A program made the translations under genes and the position numbers. A DNA stretch of 64,000 nucleotides. It comes from Bacteroidota bacterium (GTDB lineage Bacteria > Bacteroidota > Bacteroidia > Bacteroidales > WCHB1-69). The notes under the pieces are model-generated. The model made no database searches and was not told where the DNA came from. It was given only the letters and a program-made list of their open reading frames with translations. The stretch covers positions 35,806 to 99,805 of the forward strand of contig JAKPTX010000105.1 in assembly GCA_029570835.1 (NCBI GenBank). The letters run 5' to 3'. Positions 39,508 through 48,943 of the stretch are shown here, piece after piece (the first letter of the stretch is position 1; the number at the start of each line of letters is the position of its first letter).

Positions 39508-39538
39508 AAAAAAGGGGAACATATTCTGCCCCCCTTTT
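39508..39538. terminator. Bidirectional terminator downstream of pnp
   Basis: AAAAGGGG (39510-39517) pairs with CCCCTTTT (39531-39538) around a 13-base loop. T runs appear on both strands. It lies 30 bases past the pnp stop on the minus strand and coincides with the right end of the composite repeat. Confidence 0.7.
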
Positions 39539-39567
39539 ATTTTTATTTCAAAAAAATAGAATTAAGA

Positions 39568-41826
39568 TTATCTACGTTGATCTCTTCGGTCATTATTACG
39601 TGATCTGTTATCTCTTCTTCCGCCTCCGCCGTTATGACGAATACGTCCACCGGAAGGTTTGTTTCCATTAGGTCTTGGTCCTCTTGCTGCAGGTTCTACC
39701 CAACCTTCAGGTTTCTCCAATAGAACACGGTGAGAGAGTTTGTATTTACCTGTTTTTTCATCAATTGCGATCAGCTTCACTTTAATTTCATCACCAATTT
39801 TCAAAACATCCTCTACATTTTCAATTCTCTTATAAGCGATTTCCGATACGTGAAGTAACGCTTCCACATTGGGGATAATCTCAACGAAAGCACCAAAAGA
39901 GACAATACTTTTTACCACTCCATCGTACACTTCACCAATTTCGGGAACGGTAGTAATCTGTTTGATCTTGAATACTGCTTTTTCAATATTTTCCAGATTT
40001 GGAGAGGCAATATCAATAATTCCTACTCCATCCACCTCTTCAATAGTAATCAAGGTGTCAGTCTCACGTTGCATCTCCTGGATAATCTTACCACCGGGTC
40101 CGATAATAGCGCCAATAAATTCACGAGGAATAACCATCTGTTGAATTCTTGGTACAAATGGTTTGTAATCCGCACGAGGTTCTGAAATAGCTTCTTCCAT
40201 TCTATCCAGGATATATAATCTACCCTCTTTGGCTTGTGCCAATGCTTCAGCCATCATTTGAGATGACAACCCACCAATCTTAATATCCATCTGACAAGCT
40301 GTGATTCCATCTCTTGTTCCACACACTTTAAAGTCCATATCTCCGAGATGGTCCTCATCACCTAAAATATCGGAAAGAATCGCATAATTTCCTGTTTTTT
40401 CGTCTGTAATCAACCCCATAGCAATTCCGGATACCGGTTTTTTGATCTTAACTCCCGCATCCATCAATGCCAGCGTACCGGCACATACTGTAGCCATAGA
40501 GGAACTTCCGTTAGACTCCAAAATATCGGATACAATTCTAAGAGTGTAAGGGAACTCAGTCGAGTCCAATGGAATCACCGGTTTCAACGCTCTGAGAGCC
40601 AGGTTTCCGTGTCCAATTTCTCTTCTACCTGTACTTCCAACTCTTTTTACTTCCCCAACAGAAAATGGAGGGAAGTTATAGTGTAACATAAATCTGTTAG
40701 TTCCATGGATGATTGCTCCATCAATTAACTGCTCATCATCTTTTGTTCCCAATGTAATGGAGGTTAATGACTGAGTTTCACCTCTTGTAAAAATAGCAGA
40801 TCCATGCACAGCAGGTAAATAATCTGTTTCTATCCAAATAGGTCTGATCTGGTTTGTGGCTCTACCATCTAATCTCACTCTGTCATTCAGAATCATCGCT
40901 CTCATTGCATCATATTGCACATCGTGATAATATCTGCTAATTAAAGGCATGATTGTTTCCAATTCTTCTTCAGAATAGGATTCGATAAACTGATTCAAAA
41001 CCTCATCAAATCGATCATGACGTTCCTGCTTTGAGGTTTGTGCTTTTGCAATTTGATAAACTTTATCATAGGTTTCCCGGTATACTTTTTGTTTGAGTTC
41101 TTCATCATGATTTTCATGACAATACTCTCTTTTAGGGTTGGCTTTTTCAACTTGTGCAGCTAAATTCAACTGTTCCTGACATAGTTGTTTAATCGCCTGA
41201 TGTGCAAAGTTCAAAGCGTCCACCATATCCTCTTCCGAAATTTCTTTCATCTCTCCTTCAACCATCATGATATTATCGATAGTGGCAGCCACAATCATAT
41301 CAATATCGGAAGATTCCATTTGTTCAACGGTAGGATTAATCACAAACGCTCCATCTACTCTTCCTACACGTACCTCAGCAACCGGTCCTTGAAACGGGAT
41401 ATCCGACACTGCCAAAGCAGAAGATGCTGCCAAACAGGCCAAAGCATCAGGTAAATTATTTGAATCACCTGAGATTAAATAGATCAACACTTGAGTTTCG
41501 GCGTGAAAATCGGCGGGAAAAAGTGGTCTTAGTGCTCTATCCACCAATCGTGCGATCAAGATTTCATACTCTGATGGTCTTGCTTCTCTTTTAAAGAACC
41601 CACCCGGTATACGTCCCACTGAAGTATATTTTTCCTGATACTCAACTTGTAGAGGCATAAAATCCGTATTTTCTACGGCTTCTTTCTTCGCGCAAACGGT
41701 AGCCAACAACATCGTATCACCCATTCTCACCACTACTGACCCGTCAGCTTGTTTAGCTAATTTACCGGTTTCTATGGTAATTTCTCTACCACCTGCAATT
41801 GTAAATGTATGTTTAATTCCAATCAT
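39568..41826 (-). CDS. pnp: Polynucleotide phosphorylase
   Basis: 3'-5' phosphorolytic exoribonuclease of RNA turnover. The 752-aa protein has two RNase PH domains: the first has [15 protein letters not shown] and [30 protein letters not shown]; the second has [34 protein letters not shown] and ICRT-like [17 protein letters not shown] domain ([19 protein letters not shown], ~560-620) and an S1 domain ([15 protein letters not shown] ... KLSHR, ~630-700) come next. An Arg/Gly/Asn-rich tail ends the protein. It follows rpsO, the classical conserved pair. Confidence 0.97.
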   Translation of the reverse strand: MIGIKHTFTIAGGREITIETGKLAKQADGSVVVRMGDTMLLATVCAKKEAVENTDFMPLQVEYQEKYTSVGRIPGGFFKREARPSEYEILIARLVDRALRPLFPADFHAETQVLIYLISGDSNNLPDALACLAASSALAVSDIPFQGPVAEVRVGRVDGAFVINPTVEQMESSDIDMIVAATIDNIMMVEGEMKEISEEDMVDALNFAHQAIKQLCQEQLNLAAQVEKANPKREYCHENHDEELKQKVYRETYDKVYQIAKAQTSKQERHDRFDEVLNQFIESYSEEELETIMPLISRYYHDVQYDAMRAMILNDRVRLDGRATNQIRPIWIETDYLPAVHGSAIFTRGETQSLTSITLGTKDDEQLIDGAIIHGTNRFMLHYNFPPFSVGEVKRVGSTGRREIGHGNLALRALKPVIPLDSTEFPYTLRIVSDILESNGSSSMATVCAGTLALMDAGVKIKKPVSGIAMGLITDEKTGNYAILSDILGDEDHLGDMDFKVCGTRDGITACQMDIKIGGLSSQMMAEALAQAKEGRLYILDRMEEAISEPRADYKPFVPRIQQMVIPREFIGAIIGPGGKIIQEMQRETDTLITIEEVDGVGIIDIASPNLENIEKAVFKIKQITTVPEIGEVYDGVVKSIVSFGAFVEIIPNVEALLHVSEIAYKRIENVEDVLKIGDEIKVKLIAIDEKTGKYKLSHRVLLEKPEGWVEPAARGPRPNGNKPSGGRIRHNGGGGRRDNRSRNNDRRDQRR

Positions 41827-41855
41827 ATATTTCGTAATTTATTTAATAATGTATG

Positions 41856-41888
41856 AAAAAAGGCAATTTCTGTATTAAATTGCCTTTT
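41856..41888 (-). terminator. rpsO-pnp intergenic hairpin
   Basis: On the minus strand AAAAGGCAATTT (41877-41888) pairs perfectly with AAATTGCCTTTT (41858-41869), followed by T. It lies 21 bases after rpsO and 29 before pnp. It can act as an rpsO terminator or as a processing hairpin in the pnp leader, as in E. coli. Confidence 0.8.
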
Positions 41889-41909
41889 CAATATTCGATC
41901 TAAAAGCTT

Positions 41910-42179
41910 TTATTTTCTTAAGCCTAATTTTTTAATAACTTCTCTGTAACGTTCAATCTCATTCCTTTTAAGATATTCCAACAATCTTTTTCTTTTTCCC
42001 ACCAAAGTGATCAACGCTTTCTTTGTAACGTGATCTTTTTTATTCTTATTCACATATTCAGTAAGGTGCTTTATTCTGTATGTAAATAGAGCAATTTGAC
42101 TCTCCGGTGAACCGGTATCTGTAGCAGTTTTACCAAACTCGTTGAAAATCTCTTGTTTAACTTCTTTTGTCAAATACAT
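41910..42179 (-). CDS. rpsO: 30S ribosomal protein S15
   Basis: Primary 16S rRNA-binding protein of the small subunit. The 89-aa length is standard. Visible motifs are TDTGSPESQIALFTYRIKHLTEYV, KKDHVTKKALITLVGKRKRLLEYLKR and ERYREVIKKLGLRK. It is upstream of pnp in the conserved order. Confidence 0.98.
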   Translation of the reverse strand: MYLTKEVKQEIFNEFGKTATDTGSPESQIALFTYRIKHLTEYVNKNKKDHVTKKALITLVGKRKRLLEYLKRNEIERYREVIKKLGLRK

Positions 42180-42225
42180 AATAATCGTCTCTTTTTATAT
42201 AAAATGTCTTCTTTTAATCAATCGG

Positions 42226-42233
42226 CAAAAATA
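42226..42233 (-). promoter_or_regulatory. Putative -7 box (TATTTTTG) of rpsO
   Basis: TATTTTTG on the minus strand matches TAnnTTTG and lies 46 bases before the rpsO ATG. The -33 region is AT-rich without a clear TTTG. Confidence 0.5.
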
Positions 42234-42294
42234 CAAAAAATATTGATATAATTCATTTTATAGAAAATTTTCTTTTCTTTTTTTGAATAAATAG

Positions 42295-42327
42295 AAAAAA
42301 GGCTACCGCCTTTCGGAAGTAGCCTTT
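42295..42327 (-). terminator. Rho-independent terminator of the 2112-aa gene
   Basis: AAAGGCTAC (42319-42327 on the minus strand) pairs with GTAGCCTTT (42298-42306), followed by T (42295-42300). It lies 21 bases beyond the stop codon of the gene at 42349. Confidence 0.85.
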
Positions 42328-42348
42328 CAATAATCCTTACAGGATATA

Positions 42349-45300
42349 CTATTTAGTAATGTGTACTTTATAAGCTGCAGCACCTTGAGTTGTATAAACT
42401 TTAACAAAGTAGATACCGGTTGCTACATCTAAAGTGATCACTTCAGAATTGGTATTCAAAGTAGTAGAGTATACTAATTTACCATAAGAATCAAAGATTT
42501 CTGCACTTTCCAATGCGAAAGCTCCATTGTTTACGATAAACAGATCTGAATAGTAACTGTATACTTGTAAGTTGCTCAAGTCATACTCATCTACTGCATC
42601 AGGAAGACTTGGTAAAGTAACGAAAGTATTAACCATTGACCATTCGCTGTAATTAGTAGCTGAACAGTTAGATCTCACTTGCCACATGTATTGAGTATTA
42701 GCAGTTAAGCCGGTAACATCTAACCAAGTGTTGTTTACATTATTCACCATTGTAAAGTTAGCATCACTCAACTTCTTATATTGTACAGAATAAGATGCGG
42801 CATCTGTTGCATTCCAATTGAATGTTGCAGTAGTTTGAGTAATCAAAGTAGTATATGTATTAGCAGGAGTTTCACACTCGATCAATTTGAAGGTTACATT
42901 AATAGTATGGTTAGCTGTAACATGAGCAAATTGATATGATGGAAGTGCACCCATAGCGATACCGTCAATAGTTACATTGTCCACAACATAACCGGCAGCA
43001 GGATTAAATTGATACACTTGTGAAGAAGCTCCATAATTTACTGTTGCTGTTCCACTTGGAGTAATAGTTCCATTAGCTCCTGCAGAAGCTGTGATAGTAT
43101 ACGTTTTTATCGCCATTGTAGCAGCAATAGTTACATTAGCTGAAACAGGATTCAAGGTATGTGTTACAACTCCGATATTATTAGGAGTAATAGCCACTGA
43201 AGAACCATTTACCTGAACAGCTGAAACATTATATCCGGTATTTGGCACAACTGTGAAGGTTGGAGTAGCTCCATAAAGAACAGTATGTGAACCGGGAGTG
43301 ATGGTACCATGGTTAGGTTGTGTTACAGTAATATTAAATGTAGCTGTATTGGTAACTACATAGATAACATGATTTGCTGTAATATTAGTGAAAGTATAAG
43401 AAGTAATAGCACCTTGGCTCACTCCGTCAACCAATACGTCCATAATCAATGATCCTAATGCAGGAGTAATTGTATAAGTTTGGTTACCTCCATGGTTTAC
43501 AGTAGTAACACCTGCCGGAGTAATAGTTCCATTACCATTAATTGATGCAGTAATAGTATAAGTATTGATTGCAAATGTAGCTGAAATGGTATGGTTTTCT
43601 TGAACATCAACAAAGTTATATTGACTCACTGCACCTACGCTCATTCCGTCAACTAGTACATCAACAATATGATATCCGGCATTAGGAGTAATAGTGTAGG
43701 TTAGATCCTCATTATAGTTCAATGTGGTAGCACCTGCTGGAGTAACCGTACCGTTTGCACCGGCTGTTGCAGTAATAGTATAAGTGTTGATTGCAAAAGT
43801 AGCAGCAATAGTATGATTTGCTACAATATTATTGAATGTATAAGTGTAGGAGGTTGCTCCGGCTGGAACTGTTACTGTTACTCCATCAACTTCTACGGAA
43901 GTAATAGTATGTCCTACAGCAGCATTAACAACATATTGTTGAGTTGCACCATAATTGTAGGTTTGAGTTCCTGCTGGAGTAACTGTTCCACCCACACCGG
44001 CTGTTGCAGTCACTTGGTAAGTCAATGGTTCAAAGTAAGCCTTGATCATTTGGTCTTCAGTAATGTTAGTTAACTGACCAGTATATAATGCATTATCAGC
44101 AATAGTTTGTGGTACATCATTTACAAGAACTGCAGAAACATAATTACCGGTTGCAGGAGTTACAACATAATCATATACATAAGCAGGATCATAAATAAAT
44201 GTAGTACCTGGGGTAATAGTACCATTTCCATAAGCTTGAGTTGTAATGGTGATTGGATTAGCTTGATACTCAAGAACAATATATTGTGTAGTTTGAATAT
44301 TATACAATTGATATTGAGATGCAGCACCAACATACTGACCATTTACAGTAGTTGATAAGTTGCTATATCCGGGAGCCGCGGGCATAATAGCCAAAAAGTC
44401 ATCACCATAGTTTACGTAAATATTATGGATTGTTGGACCAGCAACATAATTTCCATTAATGATACCGGCACCATTTACCACATTAAATTCAATAGCTAAT
44501 GTATCAATTTTTACTATTGCTTCAATAGTGTGATCAGCAGTTACATCAGTAAATTCATAAGTAAACACATTATTACCTTGTGCAATAGCATTATTAATTT
44601 CACTAACACCATCAACTAACAATTCATATAGGTGGAAATGATCACTTACACTGATTGTGAAAATTTGAGACTCACCATGAAGAACGATTGTTGGTTGATC
44701 AGGAGTAATTGTTCCGGGCATATTACCATTATCCAGGTATAGATTACCATGATAGTTTGTAATAGATGGAGTAATAGTATATGGTATCTTTTCATAAGTA
44801 GCATTCACATATAGTGTGTCAATACCTACTGATAGTGTGTATGGGAATGGTCTCGAGTTAGTCAAGTCCGGTCCTTGAACCTCAGTACCATTAACAGTAA
44901 TGGAGGAGATTCTGTATCCTTGTGAAGGTACAAAGTTAATCAATCTGTCAGTTCCGTTTAGAACCGTAATATTACCTGCTGGACTTGAGTTTCCACCGGG
45001 ACCATTAGTTATGATCACAGGAGTATAATATGGAGCAGTTACCTCAATTTCGTCAATATACATATTGTTTCCATATGCACTGAATCCTTCAAAAATAACG
45101 CGGTTAAATCCGGTAGAAGGCACTCTCACAATATATTGATACCATCCGGCTGTTGAAACTGTGGGTGATAAATTGGTACTTCTATGAATTGTATTCAATA
45201 ATGTTGCGTCTTCTGATGTAGGAGCATTATTAACCATAACACGAATACCTTCAACATTTGAAGAATAGCCACCATCTCTATACATCCAGAATTTAATAAG

Positions 45301-48300
45301 TGACCCTGCACCAATTCCATTAATTTGAGGAGTAATTAAATCTCCTGTTGTTCCTGTGCCATAGTTCCAGTTGTTAAATCTCGCCATGTAAGGACCATCT
45401 TTAGGAGAGCATGATGGTGAACTTCCGATATCTACAAAATCAAAAATACCTGCAGCTGAAGTAACCTGATCCACTTTAACATTTGTCCAAGCGGTAGGTG
45501 TTGAAGCAGTAGCAAATGGTTCAAAGAAAGGTACTTGATAAATAGTAGCAAATTGAGTTGTTAAATATTTGCTATGATCATCTGCTGCACAAGCCGCTTT
45601 AACTCTCAAATCATAAACTGTTGAATGAGATAATCCGGTCAAGTTTACAGTTGGATTTGTTACAGTTCTAACAGTCCAGGTTTCTTCCGTACTTTTCTTA
45701 TACTCAACGATCCATGAAGTTTCATTTCCATAAGGAACTATGGTAATGTTGGCTGTACTTAACGCAACACTGTTTACTGTAACTGATGTTGGTTTTGGAC
45801 AAGTTATTGATTCAAGCGAGATATCATCTATACTAATGTACCATGGAGTACCGGTTAGAGTTGCATTGATTCCGATTACATAAATACCGGCTGTATCAAC
45901 CATAAAGAGACTTGAGAAATTTTGATAATCCCCACTAACAACAGATACTTGATCAATTATTGTGATTCCGTCATCCATTGCTGTAGCAGTGGCTGCTGTT
46001 CCCATTTTAACTGTCAAAGTAGCACCAGAAGACATATCTTGACGAGCATAGATTCCAAACTCGTGAAGCCCGGGTTGTAAATCAACTTCTGTAAATAACC
46101 AACGATTATTACTATAGCGTAAATAAGCATTGAATTCACCTGAACGAGGAGTACGGTTATATCCGGTTTCAGTTTTATTAAACGTCCATGCGCTAGTTCC
46201 GGAAACTGACTCCTGAGTAAAACAGATATCTACAGGTGCACCATGAGTACCATTTTCAAATCCATAATAGAATGGAGTTGTTGGTGGCAATCCACATTCT
46301 GTAACAAAGTTAATTTCTCTGTACGCACTTTCTGAGCTTTCAGAACATATCGCTTTTACCCTAACGAGATAGTTAGTTGCCCGTGTCAAACCTGTAAGAG
46401 TTGTAGAAGTAGTAGCCATTGGCATGATAGTCCAGTCTGCATCTGTTGAAGCTTTATATTCCAATACCCATGCTGTTTCTTCGCCATCGGGATCGGGAAC
46501 AAAAGTTACATCTGCAGAATTCGATGTAATATTTGAAGCAGTAACAGATTCAGGTCTACCACATGCCAAAACATCAAGCGAGATATCGTCAATACTGATA
46601 TAGTATGGACTACCACTGATATATCCTTTTATACCAATAGTATATACACCTGCTGTAATAATATTGATTCGTCCTGTCAACTCTTGATAATCCCCATTTA
46701 CTAATCCTGTTTCGGCAACTACCACAGTACCTGCATTCATAGCTGCAATAGTAGGTTCTGTTCCTATCTTCACAGTTATAGAAGCATTAGTCGGAACAGA
46801 ACCATCTTGTCTTGCAAACATGGAGAACTCATATCTACCGGGTTGCAATGAGAAATCTTTAAACAACCAACGTGTATTGGAATAGTATAAAGTCGCATTG
46901 ACTGAACCGGAACGAGGAGTACGGTTATAAGATGTGTTTGATGTATTGTATACCCAACTATATGAACCATATTCTCCTATCTGAGAAATACATAAGTCTA
47001 CTGGTGCAGCATCTGTACCATCTTCAAACCCATAAGCAAAAGGAACTGTTTCGGGGAAACATGGGGTTTTAAATGAAGCTGTAGCATATATACTACTTTG
47101 TCCACCACCGCAATTAGCTTTTACTCTAAGTTGGTAATTAGTATCATCAGTCAATCCGGTTAATGTTACGGTTGTATTGGAAACATGGAGCGTATTCCAA
47201 GTAGTTGCAGTAGCTTCTTTATACTCTAGCACGAAACTTTCTGCAGGAGAAGTAATTGTTACCAGTGCCGAATTAGGAGTAATATTGCTTACAGCAATGG
47301 TTGGAGCCAAACAGTTCACATCCTCTATGGCTATGTCATCAATACTTACGTGCCATGGAGTATAATTCAACGTTCCCTTAATTCCCAAAGTATATACACC
47401 GGAGGTAGTAATAGTAACTGTTCCGGTTAATAATTGATAGTTGCCACCAACAATTGTAGTTGCAGGGATAATAGTATACCCATTATCCATAGCCGTTGTA
47501 GTAGCTGATGTACCTAATACAACAGTCAGTGTAGCACCGCTGGAAGCATCTTGTCTGGCATACAAAGAAACCCGATAAGTTCCGGGTGTAAAATAAACCT
47601 CTCTAAATAACCATCTTGTGTTGCCATATTGTAAAGTTGCATTCATCAATCCTGAACGAGGAGTCCGGTTGTAAGATGTATAGGTTTTATTATAAACCCA
47701 AGAAGAACTTCCACTAACACCGGTTTGAGAAAAACATCCTGCCACAGCGGCGGCATGTGTACCATCTTCAAAGCCATAAACCCATGGAATAGTAGCAACA
47801 CAAGCTCCCACTACTGTTACGTCTACATCAAATTGAACTGTTGCATACTCATCAGTATTGGTAGGGGTAAATGTTACGTTATAAGAAGCGGTTCCTGTTG
47901 CAGTTAAAGTTTGTGTTGGATCAGTCCAATCAAAAGTTCCGGGAACCGAAGTTCCATTGTATTCAGCCGCACCACCTGATAAAGCAACAGTACCTAAAAG
48001 TGCATTTTGATTACCTACACCTGCCGTAGGAAGTGTTGTAACTACAGGGGTTGATAAAGCTACCATAGCAGTACCGGTAATGGTAAAGTTGTCAATACGA
48101 TTATTACCACTTGCTGAACTACAACCATCAACAACCAGTTTAAGATACACCGTTTCCTGGTTATTTAAGCCAGTAACAGAGGAGAAATCAACCTCTTGCC
48201 AAACAGGAAAACCTGTTGCTGAAGCAGTATTATTACCATCAATGGGTACAAATGTAGTACCATTATCAACACTATAGGACCATGCATGAGAGGTAAAACC

Positions 48301-48687
48301 GCTTGTTGAACCTCGTACTATAAAAGCAAGTTGGATATTCTCCATCTGTTCGGTTGAGAAAACAAATACTACACCCTGCCCATTAGAAGATGAATTAGCC
48401 AAAGCTATCGCCATCCCGGAAGGTGCATCCCCTGCTGCATAACCTGTAAAAGCAGTTAACTGAGGATTGGGTGTTGCTGTTGACCATGTACTAGATCCAT
48501 GTGTACCATCCAAATAGAGCGTCCCGGTTCCCACATCTGCAGTAATCACAGTTGAGGTGTTTGGCGCTGCAACTAAGTCATTAAAGTTCCAGTTCGCAAT
48601 TACAGATTGAGCTTGTGTAAGCCCTATCATAGTAAAAATGAACAAAAAACTCATGATTGCGCGTTTAAAATTGTACGTTTTTTTCAT
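42349..48687 (-). CDS. Giant T9SS surface protein with tandem G-x-I-T-P repeats (2112 aa)
   Basis: Predicted surface adhesin. A hydrophobic signal region ends near TQAQ (~27). A lectin-like jelly roll (~28-215) and a short beta domain come first. Three jelly rolls (PWVYGFEDGTHAAAVAGCF, PFAYGFEDGTDAAPVDLCI, PFYYGFENGTHGAPVDICF) each carry the NRTPRSG motif and are followed by Fn3 domains. A further jelly roll lies around 1060-1190. A run of about nine or ten repeats of roughly 75 residues with the pattern TATAGxNGTVTPxG ... PNAGYxIxxVLVDG ... ANHTIxATF spans ~1190-1930. One Fn3 domain and a C-terminal sorting domain (YDLSNLQVYSYYSDLFI ... ATGIYFVKVYTTQG) end the protein. The sorting domain is type A but lacks the usual YPNP. 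Confidence 0.92.
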   Translation of the reverse strand: MKKTYNFKRAIMSFLFIFTMIGLTQAQSVIANWNFNDLVAAPNTSTVITADVGTGTLYLDGTHGSSTWSTATPNPQLTAFTGYAAGDAPSGMAIALANSSSNGQGVVFVFSTEQMENIQLAFIVRGSTSGFTSHAWSYSVDNGTTFVPIDGNNTASATGFPVWQEVDFSSVTGLNNQETVYLKLVVDGCSSASGNNRIDNFTITGTAMVALSTPVVTTLPTAGVGNQNALLGTVALSGGAAEYNGTSVPGTFDWTDPTQTLTATGTASYNVTFTPTNTDEYATVQFDVDVTVVGACVATIPWVYGFEDGTHAAAVAGCFSQTGVSGSSSWVYNKTYTSYNRTPRSGLMNATLQYGNTRWLFREVYFTPGTYRVSLYARQDASSGATLTVVLGTSATTTAMDNGYTIIPATTIVGGNYQLLTGTVTITTSGVYTLGIKGTLNYTPWHVSIDDIAIEDVNCLAPTIAVSNITPNSALVTITSPAESFVLEYKEATATTWNTLHVSNTTVTLTGLTDDTNYQLRVKANCGGGQSSIYATASFKTPCFPETVPFAYGFEDGTDAAPVDLCISQIGEYGSYSWVYNTSNTSYNRTPRSGSVNATLYYSNTRWLFKDFSLQPGRYEFSMFARQDGSVPTNASITVKIGTEPTIAAMNAGTVVVAETGLVNGDYQELTGRINIITAGVYTIGIKGYISGSPYYISIDDISLDVLACGRPESVTASNITSNSADVTFVPDPDGEETAWVLEYKASTDADWTIMPMATTSTTLTGLTRATNYLVRVKAICSESSESAYREINFVTECGLPPTTPFYYGFENGTHGAPVDICFTQESVSGTSAWTFNKTETGYNRTPRSGEFNAYLRYSNNRWLFTEVDLQPGLHEFGIYARQDMSSGATLTVKMGTAATATAMDDGITIIDQVSVVSGDYQNFSSLFMVDTAGIYVIGINATLTGTPWYISIDDISLESITCPKPTSVTVNSVALSTANITIVPYGNETSWIVEYKKSTEETWTVRTVTNPTVNLTGLSHSTVYDLRVKAACAADDHSKYLTTQFATIYQVPFFEPFATASTPTAWTNVKVDQVTSAAGIFDFVDIGSSPSCSPKDGPYMARFNNWNYGTGTTGDLITPQINGIGAGSLIKFWMYRDGGYSSNVEGIRVMVNNAPTSEDATLLNTIHRSTNLSPTVSTAGWYQYIVRVPSTGFNRVIFEGFSAYGNNMYIDEIEVTAPYYTPVIITNGPGGNSSPAGNITVLNGTDRLINFVPSQGYRISSITVNGTEVQGPDLTNSRPFPYTLSVGIDTLYVNATYEKIPYTITPSITNYHGNLYLDNGNMPGTITPDQPTIVLHGESQIFTISVSDHFHLYELLVDGVSEINNAIAQGNNVFTYEFTDVTADHTIEAIVKIDTLAIEFNVVNGAGIINGNYVAGPTIHNIYVNYGDDFLAIMPAAPGYSNLSTTVNGQYVGAASQYQLYNIQTTQYIVLEYQANPITITTQAYGNGTITPGTTFIYDPAYVYDYVVTPATGNYVSAVLVNDVPQTIADNALYTGQLTNITEDQMIKAYFEPLTYQVTATAGVGGTVTPAGTQTYNYGATQQYVVNAAVGHTITSVEVDGVTVTVPAGATSYTYTFNNIVANHTIAATFAINTYTITATAGANGTVTPAGATTLNYNEDLTYTITPNAGYHIVDVLVDGMSVGAVSQYNFVDVQENHTISATFAINTYTITASINGNGTITPAGVTTVNHGGNQTYTITPALGSLIMDVLVDGVSQGAITSYTFTNITANHVIYVVTNTATFNITVTQPNHGTITPGSHTVLYGATPTFTVVPNTGYNVSAVQVNGSSVAITPNNIGVVTHTLNPVSANVTIAATMAIKTYTITASAGANGTITPSGTATVNYGASSQVYQFNPAAGYVVDNVTIDGIAMGALPSYQFAHVTANHTINVTFKLIECETPANTYTTLITQTTATFNWNATDAASYSVQYKKLSDANFTMVNNVNNTWLDVTGLTANTQYMWQVRSNCSATNYSEWSMVNTFVTLPSLPDAVDEYDLSNLQVYSYYSDLFIVNNGAFALESAEIFDSYGKLVYSTTLNTNSEVITLDVATGIYFVKVYTTQGAAAYKVHITK

Positions 48688-48833
48688 TTTAATATAATTT
48701 AGTGAATAATTTTGAAATTTCTTTAAAAACTTTAATTTGTGTTATTTTATTTATAATGTATTGTAAATCAACTTTTTATATCTGTTTTTTAATTTTTAAA
48801 TCCTCCCTTTTAAAAGGTTAACTAATAAGGCAA

Positions 48834-48841
48834 CAAATATA
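48834..48841 (-). promoter_or_regulatory. Putative -7 box (TATATTTG) of the 2112-aa gene
   Basis: TATATTTG on the minus strand matches TAnnTTTG. It implies a leader of about 140 bases, AT-rich, with a CCTTTTAAAAGG palindrome near 48808. No clear -33 element. Confidence 0.45.
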
Positions 48842-48889
48842 CAAAACTATTTGAATATATCGGCTGTTTTGAGCAATTTTTTTTTAAAA

Positions 48890-48941
48890 AAGAAAAATAA
48901 GGGGGCAGAGAAAGAGTGACTCCCCGAAAAATCTTTGCCCC
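48890..48941 (-). terminator. Terminator of the GH110 gene
   Basis: On the minus strand GGGGCAAAGA (48932-48941) pairs with TCTCTGCCCC (48902-48911), one mismatch, followed by a T-rich run. It lies directly after the stop at 48944. The GGGGGCAG arm matches the end module of the composite repeats. Confidence 0.65.
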
Positions 48942-48943
48942 AC

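Larger units (their letters stand above)
38944..39533. repeat. Composite intergenic element with heptamers and REP hairpins
   Basis: This fills the 716-bp gap between convergent genes. The left end is GGGGGCAG (38944-38951) with TTCCCCACTCT (38980-38990). The right end is a degenerate GAGCGGGGTGGTGAAAT near 39489 with CTGCCCCC (39526-39533). Heptamers on the left are AATTACG x2 (39021-39034), GTTTTAC and AAGGTAG, then AGGCGAA x2 (39066-39079) and AAAATTG x2-3 (39091-39110). On the right are CGTAATT x4 (39430-39457), the complement of AATTACG. REP hairpins lie in the middle. The short open frames here are repeat-derived. Confidence 0.75.

Noticed and set aside
43813..44355. Plus-strand frames inside the 2112-aa gene
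   Set aside because: They are antisense shadows of the repeat coding region with Ser/Cys/Ile-rich, non-protein-like composition.
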